Shown in pieces: positions 14,330 through 24,045 of a DNA stretch of 27,339 bases; the stretch's first letter is position 1; each line of letters opens with the position of its first letter. This stretch comes from CAZOWW01 sp964583765 (GTDB taxonomy: Bacteria > Actinomycetota > Actinomycetes > Actinomycetales > Kineosporiaceae): contig CAZOWW010000083.1 in assembly GCA_964583765.1 (NCBI GenBank), forward strand, positions 1 to 27,339, given 5' to 3'. A program made the position numbers and the translations under genes. The notes under the pieces are model-generated. The model did not search any database, had not been told where the DNA came from, and saw only the letters and a list, made by a program, of their open reading frames with translations.

Positions 14330-14866
14330 ATGACCAGCGAGTGGCTCGACGCGGGAGAGCAACGTGCCTGGCGTGCCTACCTCGCGATGACCCGTCTGCT
14401 GGCTGCCCGCCTCGAACGCGAACTCCAGGTGGATTCCGGCATGCCGCACACCTACTACGAGGTGCTCGTGCGGTTGTCCGAGGCGCCGGACCGCACCCTG
14501 CGCATGAGCGAACTGGCTGAGGCGTCCGAGTCCTCGCGCAGCCGCGTCTCCCATGCCGTCACCCGGCTGGAGAACCTGGGCTGGATCTCCCGTCGTGCCT
14601 GTCCGTCGGACCGTCGGGGGGCCTTCGCCACGCTCACCGAGGCGGGGTTCGCCGCCCTCGCGGCCGCCGCGCCGTCCCATGTGGCGACGGTTCGACGCTG
14701 CGTCTTCGACCGGCTCACCTCCGAGCAGGTCGTCCACCTGCGCGACATCTGCGAGACGCTCCTGTCCGGACTCCGCGAGAACCCGCCCTCCTGCCCCTCC
14801 GCGGTCGCCGCAAGGTCGGCCGAGTCCGCGGCCGGGACCACCTGTCCGGACGATTCCGCCGGCTAG
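14330..14866 (+). CDS. MarR-family transcriptional regulator
   Basis: The 178-residue product has the MarR fold: N-terminal dimer helices, then a winged helix around residues 60-115. The recognition region is LRMSELAEASESSRSRVSHAVTRLE and the wing GWISRRACPSDRRGAFATLT. C-terminal dimerisation helices follow, with a disordered Ser/Ala-rich tail of about 30 residues. MarR proteins usually repress neighbouring genes and are released by small phenolic or aromatic ligands. Likely targets are itself, the divergent SGNH-CBM2 esterase, and perhaps the EAL gene 38 bases downstream. No ligand can be predicted. CTGGAG only three bases before the ATG is a poor ribosome site, again fitting leaderless translation. 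Confidence 0.88.
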   Translation: MTSEWLDAGEQRAWRAYLAMTRLLAARLERELQVDSGMPHTYYEVLVRLSEAPDRTLRMSELAEASESSRSRVSHAVTRLENLGWISRRACPSDRRGAFATLTEAGFAALAAAAPSHVATVRRCVFDRLTSEQVVHLRDICETLLSGLRENPPSCPSAVAARSAESAAGTTCPDDSAG

Positions 14867-14904
14867 CCGTTCACCCCGGGCTCCGATCGGCCGAGATAGT
14901 CATC

Positions 14905-16611
14905 GTGCAGCGGGACGAGACCGACGGGAGCGACGCGGCTCCCGCGCACCCGGCCAGCAAACTCCGGGACGAATGGGCCGCGGCCGTGATCAGGCCTCGG
15001 ACGAGCCCCGAGAACCGCCCGGTACTGGAGACGATCGCGCGCTCGGCGAGCCCCACGCGCGGATCCGGCCAAGCGGAACTCCTCGAAGCAGCGGCCGGGC
15101 ACGCATCCGGGGACGGCACGGCGCCCGAGGACGAGGCGACGTACGCCCCCGCGGACGGCGTCGCTCCGGTGCCGCCCCCGTCCGGCAGTTCCCCCGGCGC
15201 CGGGCAGCGCCCGGATGCGACCTCGACCGGCTGGCCGATCCACCAGGCGGGTCCGGTGTCCGGGCCGCTGACCATCCCCGCGCCCTCGATCCCACCGACG
15301 GCCGTACCCGTGCCCGCGTCGCCCGTGCCCTCCCTCCCGATGCCCGCCGACGGCCGAGCCCTCGCCCATCACGCGCCCCCTGCTCCTGAGGAGGACGGCT
15401 ACGCCGAGGTCGACGAGGACGTCAACGAGGACCTCGACGAGGTGGAGGAGGCGGACGAGGAGTGGCAGGGCGGCGGTGCCCTGACCGGGATGCCCGAGTC
15501 GGGTCCGGAGTGGGAACACCAGATCGCCAAACTCCTGCGCCGGCCCGAGAACCTGCGCAGCGTCTACCAGCCGATCGTCGAGCTGTGCACCGGCGAGTGC
15601 GTCGGCTACGAGGCCTTGACCCGGGTCGCCGAGTGGCCGGCGAGCTCCCCCGAACCCTGGTTCCAGGCTGCGATGCGCACGGGTCTGGCTGCCCAGCTCG
15701 AGGCGGCGGCCCTCGTCACCTCCCTGCGTGGCCGCGCGGACCTCGCCGCCCACCGCTTCCTCTCGGTGAACGTCGCCCCCGCCACCCTCAGCAACCCGGT
15801 GGTGGCAGGAGTGCTCCAGGAACAGCACGATCTCCGCGGGCTGGTCGTGGACCTCACCGACATCACGCCGGTGCTCACGGACAACCCGCACACCCGCACC
15901 CTCCAGCAGTTACGCGACCGGGGACTCATGGTCGCCGCCAATCTCGCGAGCTGCGACATCACCGAGCTCGAACGCATCCGCGCGGTCAAGCCGGATCTGA
16001 TCAAGGTGCACCGCGACATCGTCAAGGGCGTGCACACCGACAACCTGCGCGAACGCGTGGTCAAGCTCATCGTCTCGATCGCCGCCGACTTCGGGGCGGC
16101 CGTGCAGGCGGTCGGGGTCGAGGCCCTCGAGGACGCCCGGCTCCTGCAGTTCATCGGTGTCCGCATGGCCCAGGGGTGGTTGTTCGGCCGCGCCCGTCCC
16201 GGTTTCCTGCCCCCTTCGGCAGAGGTCACCGCCTGGCTCAAGGCGTCCTGGGAGGAGACCGTCACCCTCACGAGGGTCGGTCGGCTGGCCGTGCCGGTGG
16301 CACGACTCTCCGACCTGGAGACGGTCTCCGGCTCGCACGGATGGCTCGCGGACTGCGACGACGACGGACGGCTTCGACGCCTCGTCCGCCCCCGCCCGGA
16401 CGGCAATCCTCCGGTGACGGTCGCGGCCAGCCAGATCCTGCGCCTGCGCGCCTCCCAGGACCTGCCCTCGGCGGCCCGTCGGATGCTCCTCGCCGGATCC
16501 GCCCGGCGGCCCCACGGCCTGCTCAGCGTGGTCGACGAGGAAGGCCGGTTCGTGGGCCTCGCCGACGCCGAACAACTGCTGCGCGAGGTGGTCGACCCGC
16601 CGGAGGGCTGA
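14905..16611 (+). CDS. Degenerate EAL-domain protein with acidic segment and CBS-like C-terminus
   Basis: The 568-residue product begins with ~200 disordered, Pro/Ala-rich residues that include a strongly acidic stretch (~163-190, VDEDVNEDLDEVEEADEE). An EAL domain follows (~215-445). EALTR is intact (Glu236), SVNVAP keeps the Asn, and AQGWLFGRA closes the domain. Two key sites are changed: the usual ELTE is DLTD, and the DDFGxGxS loop is replaced by ANLASC, removing the two metal-binding Asp residues. Cyclic-di-GMP hydrolysis is therefore unlikely, and a binding or scaffold role is more probable. Residues ~500-568 resemble a CBS half (GLLSVVDEEGRFVGLADAEQLL). GTG 14905 lacks a clear ribosome site; a later start within the disordered region is possible. 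It lies 38 bases after the MarR gene. Confidence 0.82.
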   Translation: MQRDETDGSDAAPAHPASKLRDEWAAAVIRPRTSPENRPVLETIARSASPTRGSGQAELLEAAAGHASGDGTAPEDEATYAPADGVAPVPPPSGSSPGAGQRPDATSTGWPIHQAGPVSGPLTIPAPSIPPTAVPVPASPVPSLPMPADGRALAHHAPPAPEEDGYAEVDEDVNEDLDEVEEADEEWQGGGALTGMPESGPEWEHQIAKLLRRPENLRSVYQPIVELCTGECVGYEALTRVAEWPASSPEPWFQAAMRTGLAAQLEAAALVTSLRGRADLAAHRFLSVNVAPATLSNPVVAGVLQEQHDLRGLVVDLTDITPVLTDNPHTRTLQQLRDRGLMVAANLASCDITELERIRAVKPDLIKVHRDIVKGVHTDNLRERVVKLIVSIAADFGAAVQAVGVEALEDARLLQFIGVRMAQGWLFGRARPGFLPPSAEVTAWLKASWEETVTLTRVGRLAVPVARLSDLETVSGSHGWLADCDDDGRLRRLVRPRPDGNPPVTVAASQILRLRASQDLPSAARRMLLAGSARRPHGLLSVVDEEGRFVGLADAEQLLREVVDPPEG

Positions 16612-16632
16612 CCCGGACGACCGTCCGCCCCG

Positions 16633-16652
16633 GTGAGGACCTTGGACCCCCA
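16633..16652 (+). promoter_or_regulatory. Possible DevR/DosR box
   Basis: The 20 bases at 16633-16652, core GAGGACCTTGGACCCCC, match about 14 of 20 positions of the published DosR palindrome TTSGGGACTWWAGTCCCSAA. A -10-like TTACCG lies ~25 bases further on, placing the box near -42, a usual position for an activator. The Acg gene, a classical DosR target in mycobacteria, follows. No DevR gene is in the window. Confidence 0.4.
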
Positions 16653-16707
16653 TCCGGCCTGCGTCCCGGTGCTTACCGTGCGACGACTGGACGTCAGGAG
16701 GCATGAC

Positions 16708-17742
16708 ATGGGGCCAGACACCGGCGCTGTGCCTGTCGCTCCGGGCCGGCGAGGCGTGCGGGTTCCGCGAGCCGACACGTCCCTGTCCCCCGAGCACTTC
16801 CGCGCCGCGGCGGAGGCCGCCCGGTTGGCGCCCTCGATCCACAACAGCCAACCCTGGCGGTTCCGACGGATCGAGGACGGGATCGCGATCCTGGAGGATC
16901 TGGACCGCAGTCTCCCCGTGATCGACCCCCAGGGACGCGACCGCACCATCTCCTGCGGGACCGCGCTCTTCAACGCGCTCATCACCCTCCGGGCCGCGGG
17001 GCACCTGACCGCCCTGGAGCTACTCCCGGACCCCGCCGACCCGACCCTGCTCGGCCTCGTGCGAACGATCGGCCACCACGAGCCGGAACGCCTGGACCAG
17101 CTCCTCGCCCGGGCCGTGCCGTACCGGCACACCCACCGCCGGGTCTACCGCTCGCACGCCGTCGCGGAGGAGGACCTGCTCGACCTGCGCCAAGCCGTGA
17201 CCACCGAGGGCGCACGGCTCAGCGTGGCAGACCCGGCCTCGCGTCGCCGGCTCGCCCACCTGCTCCGCCAGGCGGTCGACGACCAGCGGGACGACCCGGA
17301 ACTGCGCAGCGAGGTCGAGCGCTGGGTCCGCCGGGAGGACGCCGCGACGACGCCCGTCGACGGAATCCCGGTGCACGCGCTCGGCTCCTCACCCTACCCC
17401 GTCGACTCCCTCGTGCACGGGGGTCATCGGGGGGCGCGGGACGCCGAGGAGATCGAGGACGAGTTCGCCCGGAGCACCGTGCTGGTCATCTCCACCCGGC
17501 ACGACACCCGCCACGACTGGCTGATCACCGGCCTGGCCCTGCAACGCCTGCTCCTCGTGGCCACCGGCAAGGGCCTCGTGGCGACCTTCGCCGACCAGGC
17601 CCTGCAAGATGCCCGGCTGCGCCCCCAGGTGGCCGAGGTCCTCGGCATCTGGGGCAGACCGCACATCCTGATCAGGATCGGCCGCGCCCTGGTCGCGGCA
17701 CCGGTAACCCCCCGCCGTCGGCTCGAACAGATCCTCGAGTAA
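16708..17742 (+). CDS. Acg-family nitroreductase-like FMN-binding protein
   Basis: The 344-residue product matches the Acg-type branch of the nitroreductase superfamily. AARLAPSIHNSQPWRF near the N-terminus corresponds to the FMN-binding start of nitroreductases, and ISCGTALFNALITLRAAGH follows. PYRHTHRRVYR and the C-terminal LQRLLLVATGKGLVATFADQ complete the tandem-like fold. In M. tuberculosis Acg binds FMN but lacks ordinary nitroreductase activity and may store flavin in dormancy; transfer to this protein is inference. AGGAGG six bases before ATG 16708 fixes the start, not the in-frame GTG at 16633. A possible DevR box upstream would couple it to hypoxia. It is convergent with the transcarboxylase operon across a strong terminator. 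Confidence 0.85.
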   Translation: MGPDTGAVPVAPGRRGVRVPRADTSLSPEHFRAAAEAARLAPSIHNSQPWRFRRIEDGIAILEDLDRSLPVIDPQGRDRTISCGTALFNALITLRAAGHLTALELLPDPADPTLLGLVRTIGHHEPERLDQLLARAVPYRHTHRRVYRSHAVAEEDLLDLRQAVTTEGARLSVADPASRRRLAHLLRQAVDDQRDDPELRSEVERWVRREDAATTPVDGIPVHALGSSPYPVDSLVHGGHRGARDAEEIEDEFARSTVLVISTRHDTRHDWLITGLALQRLLLVATGKGLVATFADQALQDARLRPQVAEVLGIWGRPHILIRIGRALVAAPVTPRRRLEQILE

Positions 17743-17797
17743 CACGCCGCACCGGACCCGGAACCTCGGCGATGCGCCCGCCGCCACGGACGACACA

Positions 17798-17831
17798 GGG
17801 GCGGGGTGGGCCCATCGGCCCACCCCGCCCC
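17798..17831. terminator. 15-bp perfect bidirectional terminator hairpin
   Basis: GGGGCGGGGTGGGCC (17798-17812) and its exact complement (17817-17831) flank a 4-base loop. It lies between the convergent Acg-type gene and the 1.3S gene and can stop transcription from both sides. Confidence 0.88.
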
Positions 17832-17853
17832 CGGTGCGGTCAGTCGCCGCAGA

Positions 17854-18225
17854 TCAGGCCCACTGCACCAGCACGTGACCACCACTGACGGCCTCGCCGG
17901 GCTGCACGGTGATCTCCGCGACGGTACCGGCCACCGGTGCGGTGATCTCGGTCTCCATCTTCATGGCCTCGAGCACGAGCAGCGTCTCCCCGAGCTCGAC
18001 CGTCTGGCCGGCCTCGACCAGCACCTTGGTCACGGTGCCGGAGATCGGCGCCCGCAGCACCTTGTCCTCACTCGCCGGAGCCCGCATGTGGGTCGGCGCG
18101 GCGTGCGAGGCGTGGGCGGCCTTGGCCTGGCTGAACGTGAACGCCCGCAGAGTCGGAGCGGGCTCCTCCTCCACATCGACGACGACGTCGTAGGCGGTTC
18201 CGTTGACTGTCACCTTGAGTTTCAT
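17854..18225 (-). CDS. Transcarboxylase 1.3S subunit, biotin carboxyl carrier protein
   Basis: The 123-residue product starts MKLKVTVNGTAYDV and ends in a biotinyl domain with EAMKMETEI. The biotinylated lysine is K89, with 34 residues after it; length and position equal those I recall for the P. freudenreichii 1.3S subunit. It shuttles the carboxyl group between the 12S site (methylmalonyl-CoA) and the 5S site (pyruvate). An Ala/His-rich hinge (~35-50) links the N-terminal 12S/5S-binding segment to the biotin domain. AGGGAAG precedes ATG 18225. It is the last gene of the minus-strand operon and ends shortly before the shared terminator. A generic BCCP of another acyl-CoA carboxylase is possible in isolation, but the neighbours settle it. 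Confidence 0.93.
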   Translation of the reverse strand: MKLKVTVNGTAYDVVVDVEEEPAPTLRAFTFSQAKAAHASHAAPTHMRAPASEDKVLRAPISGTVTKVLVEAGQTVELGETLLVLEAMKMETEITAPVAGTVAEITVQPGEAVSGGHVLVQWA

Positions 18226-18274
18226 CGTCTTCCCTGCTCGTGCGGATTCATGGGGGCACGACGTGGTGGAATGC

Positions 18275-18583
18275 CTACCACGAATCGTGGGCGGGGCTGT
18301 GGGACGACTGCACGGCTCCACGCCCTTGCTGCGCCCAGGCGGTCGTCCCGGTGAAGTGGATCTGCTTGATCGTCGCCCGCTTGCCGAGGAAGGCCGCGAC
18401 CGCCGCCGAGATCGCCAGGACGACCTCCTCGGAGACCACTGCCGGCTTCTGCTCGGCCCCGCCCGCAGCTGTGGCCGCCGGTCGGGAGGCCAGTTCGGCC
18501 TCCAGTTCCTCGACCCGGTGGGTGAGGTCCTTGACCAGCCCGTACAGATCGGCGATCGAGGGGCTCTCCACGTCCGTCATCAT
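18275..18583 (-). CDS. Small accessory subunit of the carboxyltransferase operon (OadG/MmdD or AccE-like tail)
   Basis: A ~102-residue protein between 12S and 1.3S. The first ~40 residues are predicted to be helical or coiled coil (LYGLVKDLTHRVEELEAELAS). The second half, VLAISAAVAAFLGKRATIKQI followed by WAQQGR, resembles the C-terminal segment seen in delta/epsilon-type subunits of biotin-dependent decarboxylases and carboxylases. A role in assembling or stabilising the complex is inferred. Start is uncertain: GTG 18604 overlaps the 12S stop as GTGA, and ATG codons occur at 18601, 18598, 18583 and 18580. I chose 18583 because GGGTGG lies about eight bases upstream. It has no transmembrane helix, so it is not a full OadG membrane subunit. 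Confidence 0.72.
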   Translation of the reverse strand: MMTDVESPSIADLYGLVKDLTHRVEELEAELASRPAATAAGGAEQKPAVVSEEVVLAISAAVAAFLGKRATIKQIHFTGTTAWAQQGRGAVQSSHSPAHDSW

Positions 18584-18600
18584 CGTCTCGCCACCCATCA

Positions 18601-20208
<1,608 letters not shown>

Positions 20209-20215
20209 GGTGTCC

Positions 20216-21718
20216 TCACGCGGGCGCGACGGCCACGTGGTGCTGCGTGCCGTTCACGGTCACCTGGTACTTGATCGGATAACGGATGGCGTTGCTGCCG
20301 GGGCCCTCGGCGCTGCCGCCGGCCGCGGCTGTGCCCGGGTCCTTGCTCACGTTCTTCGGGCCCTGCGACCGGCTCGCGAAGAACCCGGGGGCGACCTTCG
20401 GGTACATCGCGTAGGTCAGGACGTCCTCGTCCGTGCCGTCATTGCCCTCCAGCGCCTCGGTCTCGGCGCGCAACTTCTCCCACTCGGGGGTCAACAGGTC
20501 GGCTGGCCGCTGGGTGATCGGCGTCTTCTTGGTCTGCGCCTCGGCGATCGCGATCACCTCGGGGTCACGGCTGCCCAGGGTCTCGCCGTAGTAGCCGAGC
20601 ATGAGGTCGGCGAACTCGGCGGTGAGCACCTTGTACCGGCCCATCAGCACGTTGAACACGGCCTGCGTGCCCACGATCTGGCTGGACGGCGTCACCAGGG
20701 GCGGGAACCCGGCGTCCTGGCGGACCCGCGGGACCTCCTCGAGGACCTCCTTGAGCTTGTCCCCGGCCCCCTGCTGCTTGAGCTGGCTCTCCATGTTGGA
20801 GATCATGCCGCCGGGGATCTGGCTCTTGAAGATCTCCGTCTCGACCCCGGTGATGCCCGAGAGGAACTCGGAGTACCGCGGACGCACGGTCGCGAAGTAG
20901 TCCTTGATCTTCAGCAACTGTGCGTCGTCGAGTTCGGTGTAGAAGCCAGTGCCCTCGAGCATCTCGACCAGGCTCTCGGTCGGGTTGTGGCCCGGGCCCA
21001 GGCTCATCGAGCTGATCGCGGTGTCCACGCAGTCCGCGCCCGCCTCGATGCCCTTCATCAGGGAGACCAGCGTGACGCCGGTGGTGGCGTGGCAGTGGAT
21101 GTGGATGCGGATCTGCTGGCCGAGCTCTTCCTTGATCGCCTTGACGATGTCGTAGGCGGGCTGGGGCTTGAGAAGGGCCGCCATGTCCTTGAGGCACAGC
21201 GAGTCGCAGCCCAGGTCGACGAGGTCCCGGGCAAGCCTCACGTAACCCTCGACCGTGTGCAGGGGGCTGACCGTGTAGCAGATGGTGCCCTGCGCGTGCT
21301 TGCCCGTCTTCTTCACGGCCGCGATGGCGCGCTTGACGTTACGGACGTCGTTCAGTGCGTCGAACACCCGGAAGACGTCCATGCCGTTCTCGGCCGCCTT
21401 CTCGACGAACCGGTCCACGACCGTGTCCTCGTAGTGGCGGTACCCGAGCAGGTTCTGCCCGCGCAGCAACATCTGCAGGCGGGAGTTGGGCAGCAGGCGG
21501 CGGAAGGTGCGCAGCCGCTCCCACGGGTCCTCGTTGAGGAAGCGGATGCAGGAGTCGAAGGTCGCGCCGCCCCAGCACTCGACGCTCCAGAACCCGGCGG
21601 CGTCGATCTCCTCGCAGATGGGAACCATGTCCTCCAGAGCCATGCGCGTGGCCATGAGGCTTTGGTGCGCGTCCCTCAGGGCTAGCTCCGTCACGTCGAT
21701 CTTGCGGCTCAAGGTCAC
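20216..21718 (-). CDS. Transcarboxylase 5S subunit (pyruvate/oxaloacetate carboxyltransferase)
   Basis: The 500-residue product matches the 5S subunit through its length. RDAHQSLMATR carries metal ligand Asp16, CWGGATFDSCIRFLNEDPWER follows, and CLKDM carries Lys177, the carbamylated lysine. HIHCHATTG supplies metal ligands His208 and His210, and TPSSQIVGTQAVFNV lies further on. The C-terminal YQVTVNGTQHHVAVAPA corresponds to the end that interacts with the carrier. It transfers carboxyl from carboxybiotin to pyruvate, giving oxaloacetate. First gene of the minus-strand operon; start GTG 21718 follows AGAGAGG very closely. Related oxaloacetate decarboxylase alpha chains end in a fused biotin domain, absent here, which agrees with the separate 1.3S gene. 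Confidence 0.93.
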   Translation of the reverse strand: MTLSRKIDVTELALRDAHQSLMATRMALEDMVPICEEIDAAGFWSVECWGGATFDSCIRFLNEDPWERLRTFRRLLPNSRLQMLLRGQNLLGYRHYEDTVVDRFVEKAAENGMDVFRVFDALNDVRNVKRAIAAVKKTGKHAQGTICYTVSPLHTVEGYVRLARDLVDLGCDSLCLKDMAALLKPQPAYDIVKAIKEELGQQIRIHIHCHATTGVTLVSLMKGIEAGADCVDTAISSMSLGPGHNPTESLVEMLEGTGFYTELDDAQLLKIKDYFATVRPRYSEFLSGITGVETEIFKSQIPGGMISNMESQLKQQGAGDKLKEVLEEVPRVRQDAGFPPLVTPSSQIVGTQAVFNVLMGRYKVLTAEFADLMLGYYGETLGSRDPEVIAIAEAQTKKTPITQRPADLLTPEWEKLRAETEALEGNDGTDEDVLTYAMYPKVAPGFFASRSQGPKNVSKDPGTAAAGGSAEGPGSNAIRYPIKYQVTVNGTQHHVAVAPA

Positions 21719-22279
21719 ACCTCTCTGGACCTGTACGGTTCTTGCTCATCGCGGGCCTTGACTATCCGTCACACTAATACGGCGCTGAACCCGCGCTTGC
21801 GCGGGACCGGCCGCCACGAGCGCTCTCCGCGGGCCCCGACTCGCGGCGTCCGGCCGGTGCGCAGCGGTTTCCGCGGACCGGCCCCGCCCGGCCTCGGGGG
21901 TCGCGTGAGTCCGGTCGCCAGCACCCCGGCACGTACCTCCCTGCATCCTCGACATCACTCCCCGCAGATGGCGCCGGCGGACCGCACGGACGGCCACATC
22001 CACGATCGCCTCGCTGACCTGCCTGTTTCCCTCCGGAGACGGCATCGCCCGCGCCTCGCAGCGATCCTTTCGGCGCCCGTCGCCGGTCCCCGTCAGCCCC
22101 GCGGACCCGCACCGGGGACCCGCACCACGGGACACCCGGCCCGGCGACAGCAGTCGGACCCACCCCGCCCACGATCGCCCCACGGCACCGGGCGGTCATG
22201 CAGCGTGGTCGGAGCGTGTCGTGTGACGGCCGGATGAACAGTTGGGGGGCTATACACCACCGGACCGGGGTGTGCAATC
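21719..22279. other. 561-bp region upstream of the transcarboxylase operon
   Basis: No gene is accepted. Frames on both strands are Arg/Pro-rich; the best (minus, 21746-22183) has weaker third-position bias and would cover the operon promoter. On the minus strand GTATTAG (about 21781-21775) may be a -10 element for the 5S gene. CCCGCGC-TT-GCGCGGG at 21790-21805 is a perfect palindrome just upstream of it. Weak inverted arms near 22253-22271 (ACACC/GGTGT) may end the RNA methyltransferase transcript. I see no recognisable riboswitch. Confidence 0.45.
21790..21805. promoter_or_regulatory. 16-bp palindrome upstream of transcarboxylase operon
   Basis: Two perfect 7-base arms (CCCGCGC and GCGCGGG) are separated by TT. 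It lies ~70 bases upstream of the 5S start, close to a -10-like hexamer, so a repressor site is plausible. A short hairpin is the alternative. Confidence 0.4.
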
Positions 22280-23116
22280 TCACGATGACGATTGCGTCTC
22301 GGCATCCATCTCGTGGGGACGTAGTGCCCAGGCCGCCACGGCCGCCGCAGCCGCGACGTTGAGCGAGTCCACTCCCCCGGTCATCGGGATCCGGACCGTC
22401 ACGTCCGCCGCGGCGAGCGCGGCCGCGGACAGCCCGTCCCCCTCGGTGCCCAGGACCAGGGCCAGCCGGTCGGGGGCCGTGCGGGCGAACCGGTCCAGGG
22501 GCACGGCCGTGGGCGTCAGCGCGAGTGCGGCGACGGTGAACCCGTGGGAGTGCAGCACGTCCAGTCCCTGCGGCCAGGGGGTGATGCGGGTCCACGGCAC
22601 CTGGAAGACCGTCCCCATGGACACGCGCACCGCGCGCCGGTACAGGGGATCCGCGCTCTGCGGGGTGACCAGCACGGCGTCGGCGCCGAGGGCGGCCACG
22701 GACCGGAAGATCGCCCCGAGGTTGGTGTGGTCGACGATGTCCTCGCAGATCACGACCCGGTGGGCGGCCGCGACCACCGTGGAGACCTCGGGGAGAGCGG
22801 GTCGGTGCATGGACGCGATCGCGCCGCGGTGCACGTGGAAGCCGGTGATGCCCTCGAGTACCGGCTCCTCGCCGACGAACACCTGCCCGCCGAGGGAGGC
22901 CACCCGGTCGACGAGGGCCCCCAGCGGCTCGCACCACCGGTCGGACAGGAGGAGCGACCGGGGACGGTGTCCGGCGTCCAGGGCGCGGGTGATGACCTTC
23001 TCGCTCTCCGCGAGGTACAGCCCGCCCGCAGGTTCGATCCGCCGCCGGAGCACGACGTCCGTCAGACCCACGTAGTCGAGCACACGCGGGTCCTCGACCG
23101 ACTCGATCCGTTCCAC
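22280..23116 (-). CDS. TrmH/SpoU-family RNA methyltransferase
   Basis: The 278-residue product has the three SPOUT/TrmH motifs in order: NLGAIFRSVAALGADAVLV (motif 1, ~128-146), LALVLGTEGDGLS (motif 2, ~219-231) and IPMTGGVDSLNVAAAAAVA (motif 3, ~245-263). These form the knotted AdoMet site used for 2'-O-ribose methylation of rRNA or tRNA. An N-terminal ~100 residues resemble the substrate-binding domain of SpoU rRNA methylases. The start is taken at GTG 23116 (MERIESVEDPRVLDYVGL), with GAGAGG nine bases upstream; the frame is open further but that part is not family-like. The target nucleotide cannot be told. It lies downstream of the TauE gene on the same strand, 123 bases apart. Confidence 0.9.
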   Translation of the reverse strand: MERIESVEDPRVLDYVGLTDVVLRRRIEPAGGLYLAESEKVITRALDAGHRPRSLLLSDRWCEPLGALVDRVASLGGQVFVGEEPVLEGITGFHVHRGAIASMHRPALPEVSTVVAAAHRVVICEDIVDHTNLGAIFRSVAALGADAVLVTPQSADPLYRRAVRVSMGTVFQVPWTRITPWPQGLDVLHSHGFTVAALALTPTAVPLDRFARTAPDRLALVLGTEGDGLSAAALAAADVTVRIPMTGGVDSLNVAAAAAVAAWALRPHEMDAETQSSS

Positions 23117-23195
23117 GGGTCCAGCCTCTCGTGCCCACCCGTGCCGGGGAGCGTCGGGCCGAGCACCGAGCCTTCCCGCACCGGCCCGGATCACA

Positions 23196-23255
23196 CCCAT
23201 CAGGACCCAGCCACGCCCATCAGGGCCCAGACGCACCCATCAGGACAGGAGCAGC
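23196..23255. repeat. Three tandem 20-bp repeats
   Basis: CCCATCAGG recurs at exactly 20-base spacing at 23196, 23216 and 23236, each followed by a related 11-base segment. The third unit contains the stop codon of the TauE/SafE gene (23240-23242 on the minus strand). The repeats therefore extend from the gene end into the spacer before the RNA methyltransferase. Confidence 0.75.
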
Positions 23256-24019
23256 CGGGCCAGGGCGAGGAGCCCGACGGTCAGGATGACCAGGCGTAGC
23301 GCCCGCGGAGGCAGATGCCGGGCGATCCGGGCGCCGAGGTGCCCGCCCACCGTCGCGCCCAACGCGATCAGGCCGGTCACCGCCCAGTCGACGTGGGCGG
23401 GGGCGACCATGAGAAAGACGGTCGTGGCCACCGCGTTGGCCATGGTCGCCAGGAGGTTCTTCAGCGCGTTCGTGCTCTGCAGCGGCTGGGACAGGAAGGT
23501 GCCGAGGAGCCCGAGCAGCATGAGGCCCTGCGCCGCACCGAAGTACCCCCCGTAGACACCGGTGGCGAGCACACCCAGCGCGAGCAACGGCCGGGGCCGG
23601 GCGGTGGTGCCGGACGCCGGAGCCTCCTGTGCGGCACGACGTGCGGTTCGCCGCGCGATCCTCGGCTGCGCGACCACCAGGACCAGGCTGAGTGCGATCA
23701 GAACCGGCACCACCGCCCGGAACACGCCGGGCGGCAGACGCAACAGCAGCAGCGCCCCGGTCAGGGCGCCCGCTCCGGAGGCGGGGAGGAGCCAGGCCGC
23801 GCGACGCCGCTGCGACCGGAGTTCGCGCCGGTACGCCCAGGTGCTGGAGAGGCCACCCCAGACCAGACCGATGTTGTTCGAGATGTTCGCGGTCACCGCC
23901 GGGTAACCCAGCGCGAGCAAGGTCGGGAAGGTGATCAGGGTGCCGGACCCGACGACGGCATTGATGGCCCCGGCCGCGCCTCCCGCGCCGAGGACCGCTG
24001 CGACCGCCCAACCCTCCAT
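23240..24019 (-). CDS. TauE/SafE-family sulfite/anion exporter-like permease
   Basis: The 259-residue protein is very hydrophobic with about eight membrane helices. It has the repeated family motif: first GAINAVVGSGTLITFPTLLALG, then in the second half GVYGGYFGAAQGLMLLGLLG. A basic cytoplasmic loop (~115-145, RIARRTARRAAQE) separates the halves. The family (formerly DUF81) exports sulfite, sulfoacetate and other organic anions; the substrate here is unknown. ATG 24019 is the first start and a TAGCCT hexamer ~10 bases upstream on the minus strand could give a leaderless transcript. Only 26 bases separate it from the divergent lytic transglycosylase start. Confidence 0.87.
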   Translation of the reverse strand: MEGWAVAAVLGAGGAAGAINAVVGSGTLITFPTLLALGYPAVTANISNNIGLVWGGLSSTWAYRRELRSQRRRAAWLLPASGAGALTGALLLLRLPPGVFRAVVPVLIALSLVLVVAQPRIARRTARRAAQEAPASGTTARPRPLLALGVLATGVYGGYFGAAQGLMLLGLLGTFLSQPLQSTNALKNLLATMANAVATTVFLMVAPAHVDWAVTGLIALGATVGGHLGARIARHLPPRALRLVILTVGLLALARLLLS

Positions 24020-24045
24020 CGAGGGCAGGCTAGCCGCTGCCGGTC

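Noticed and set aside
21746..22183. Minus-strand frame of 145 codons upstream of the 5S gene
   Set aside because: Third-position bias is lower than in neighbours, there is no good ribosome site, and it covers the probable operon promoter.
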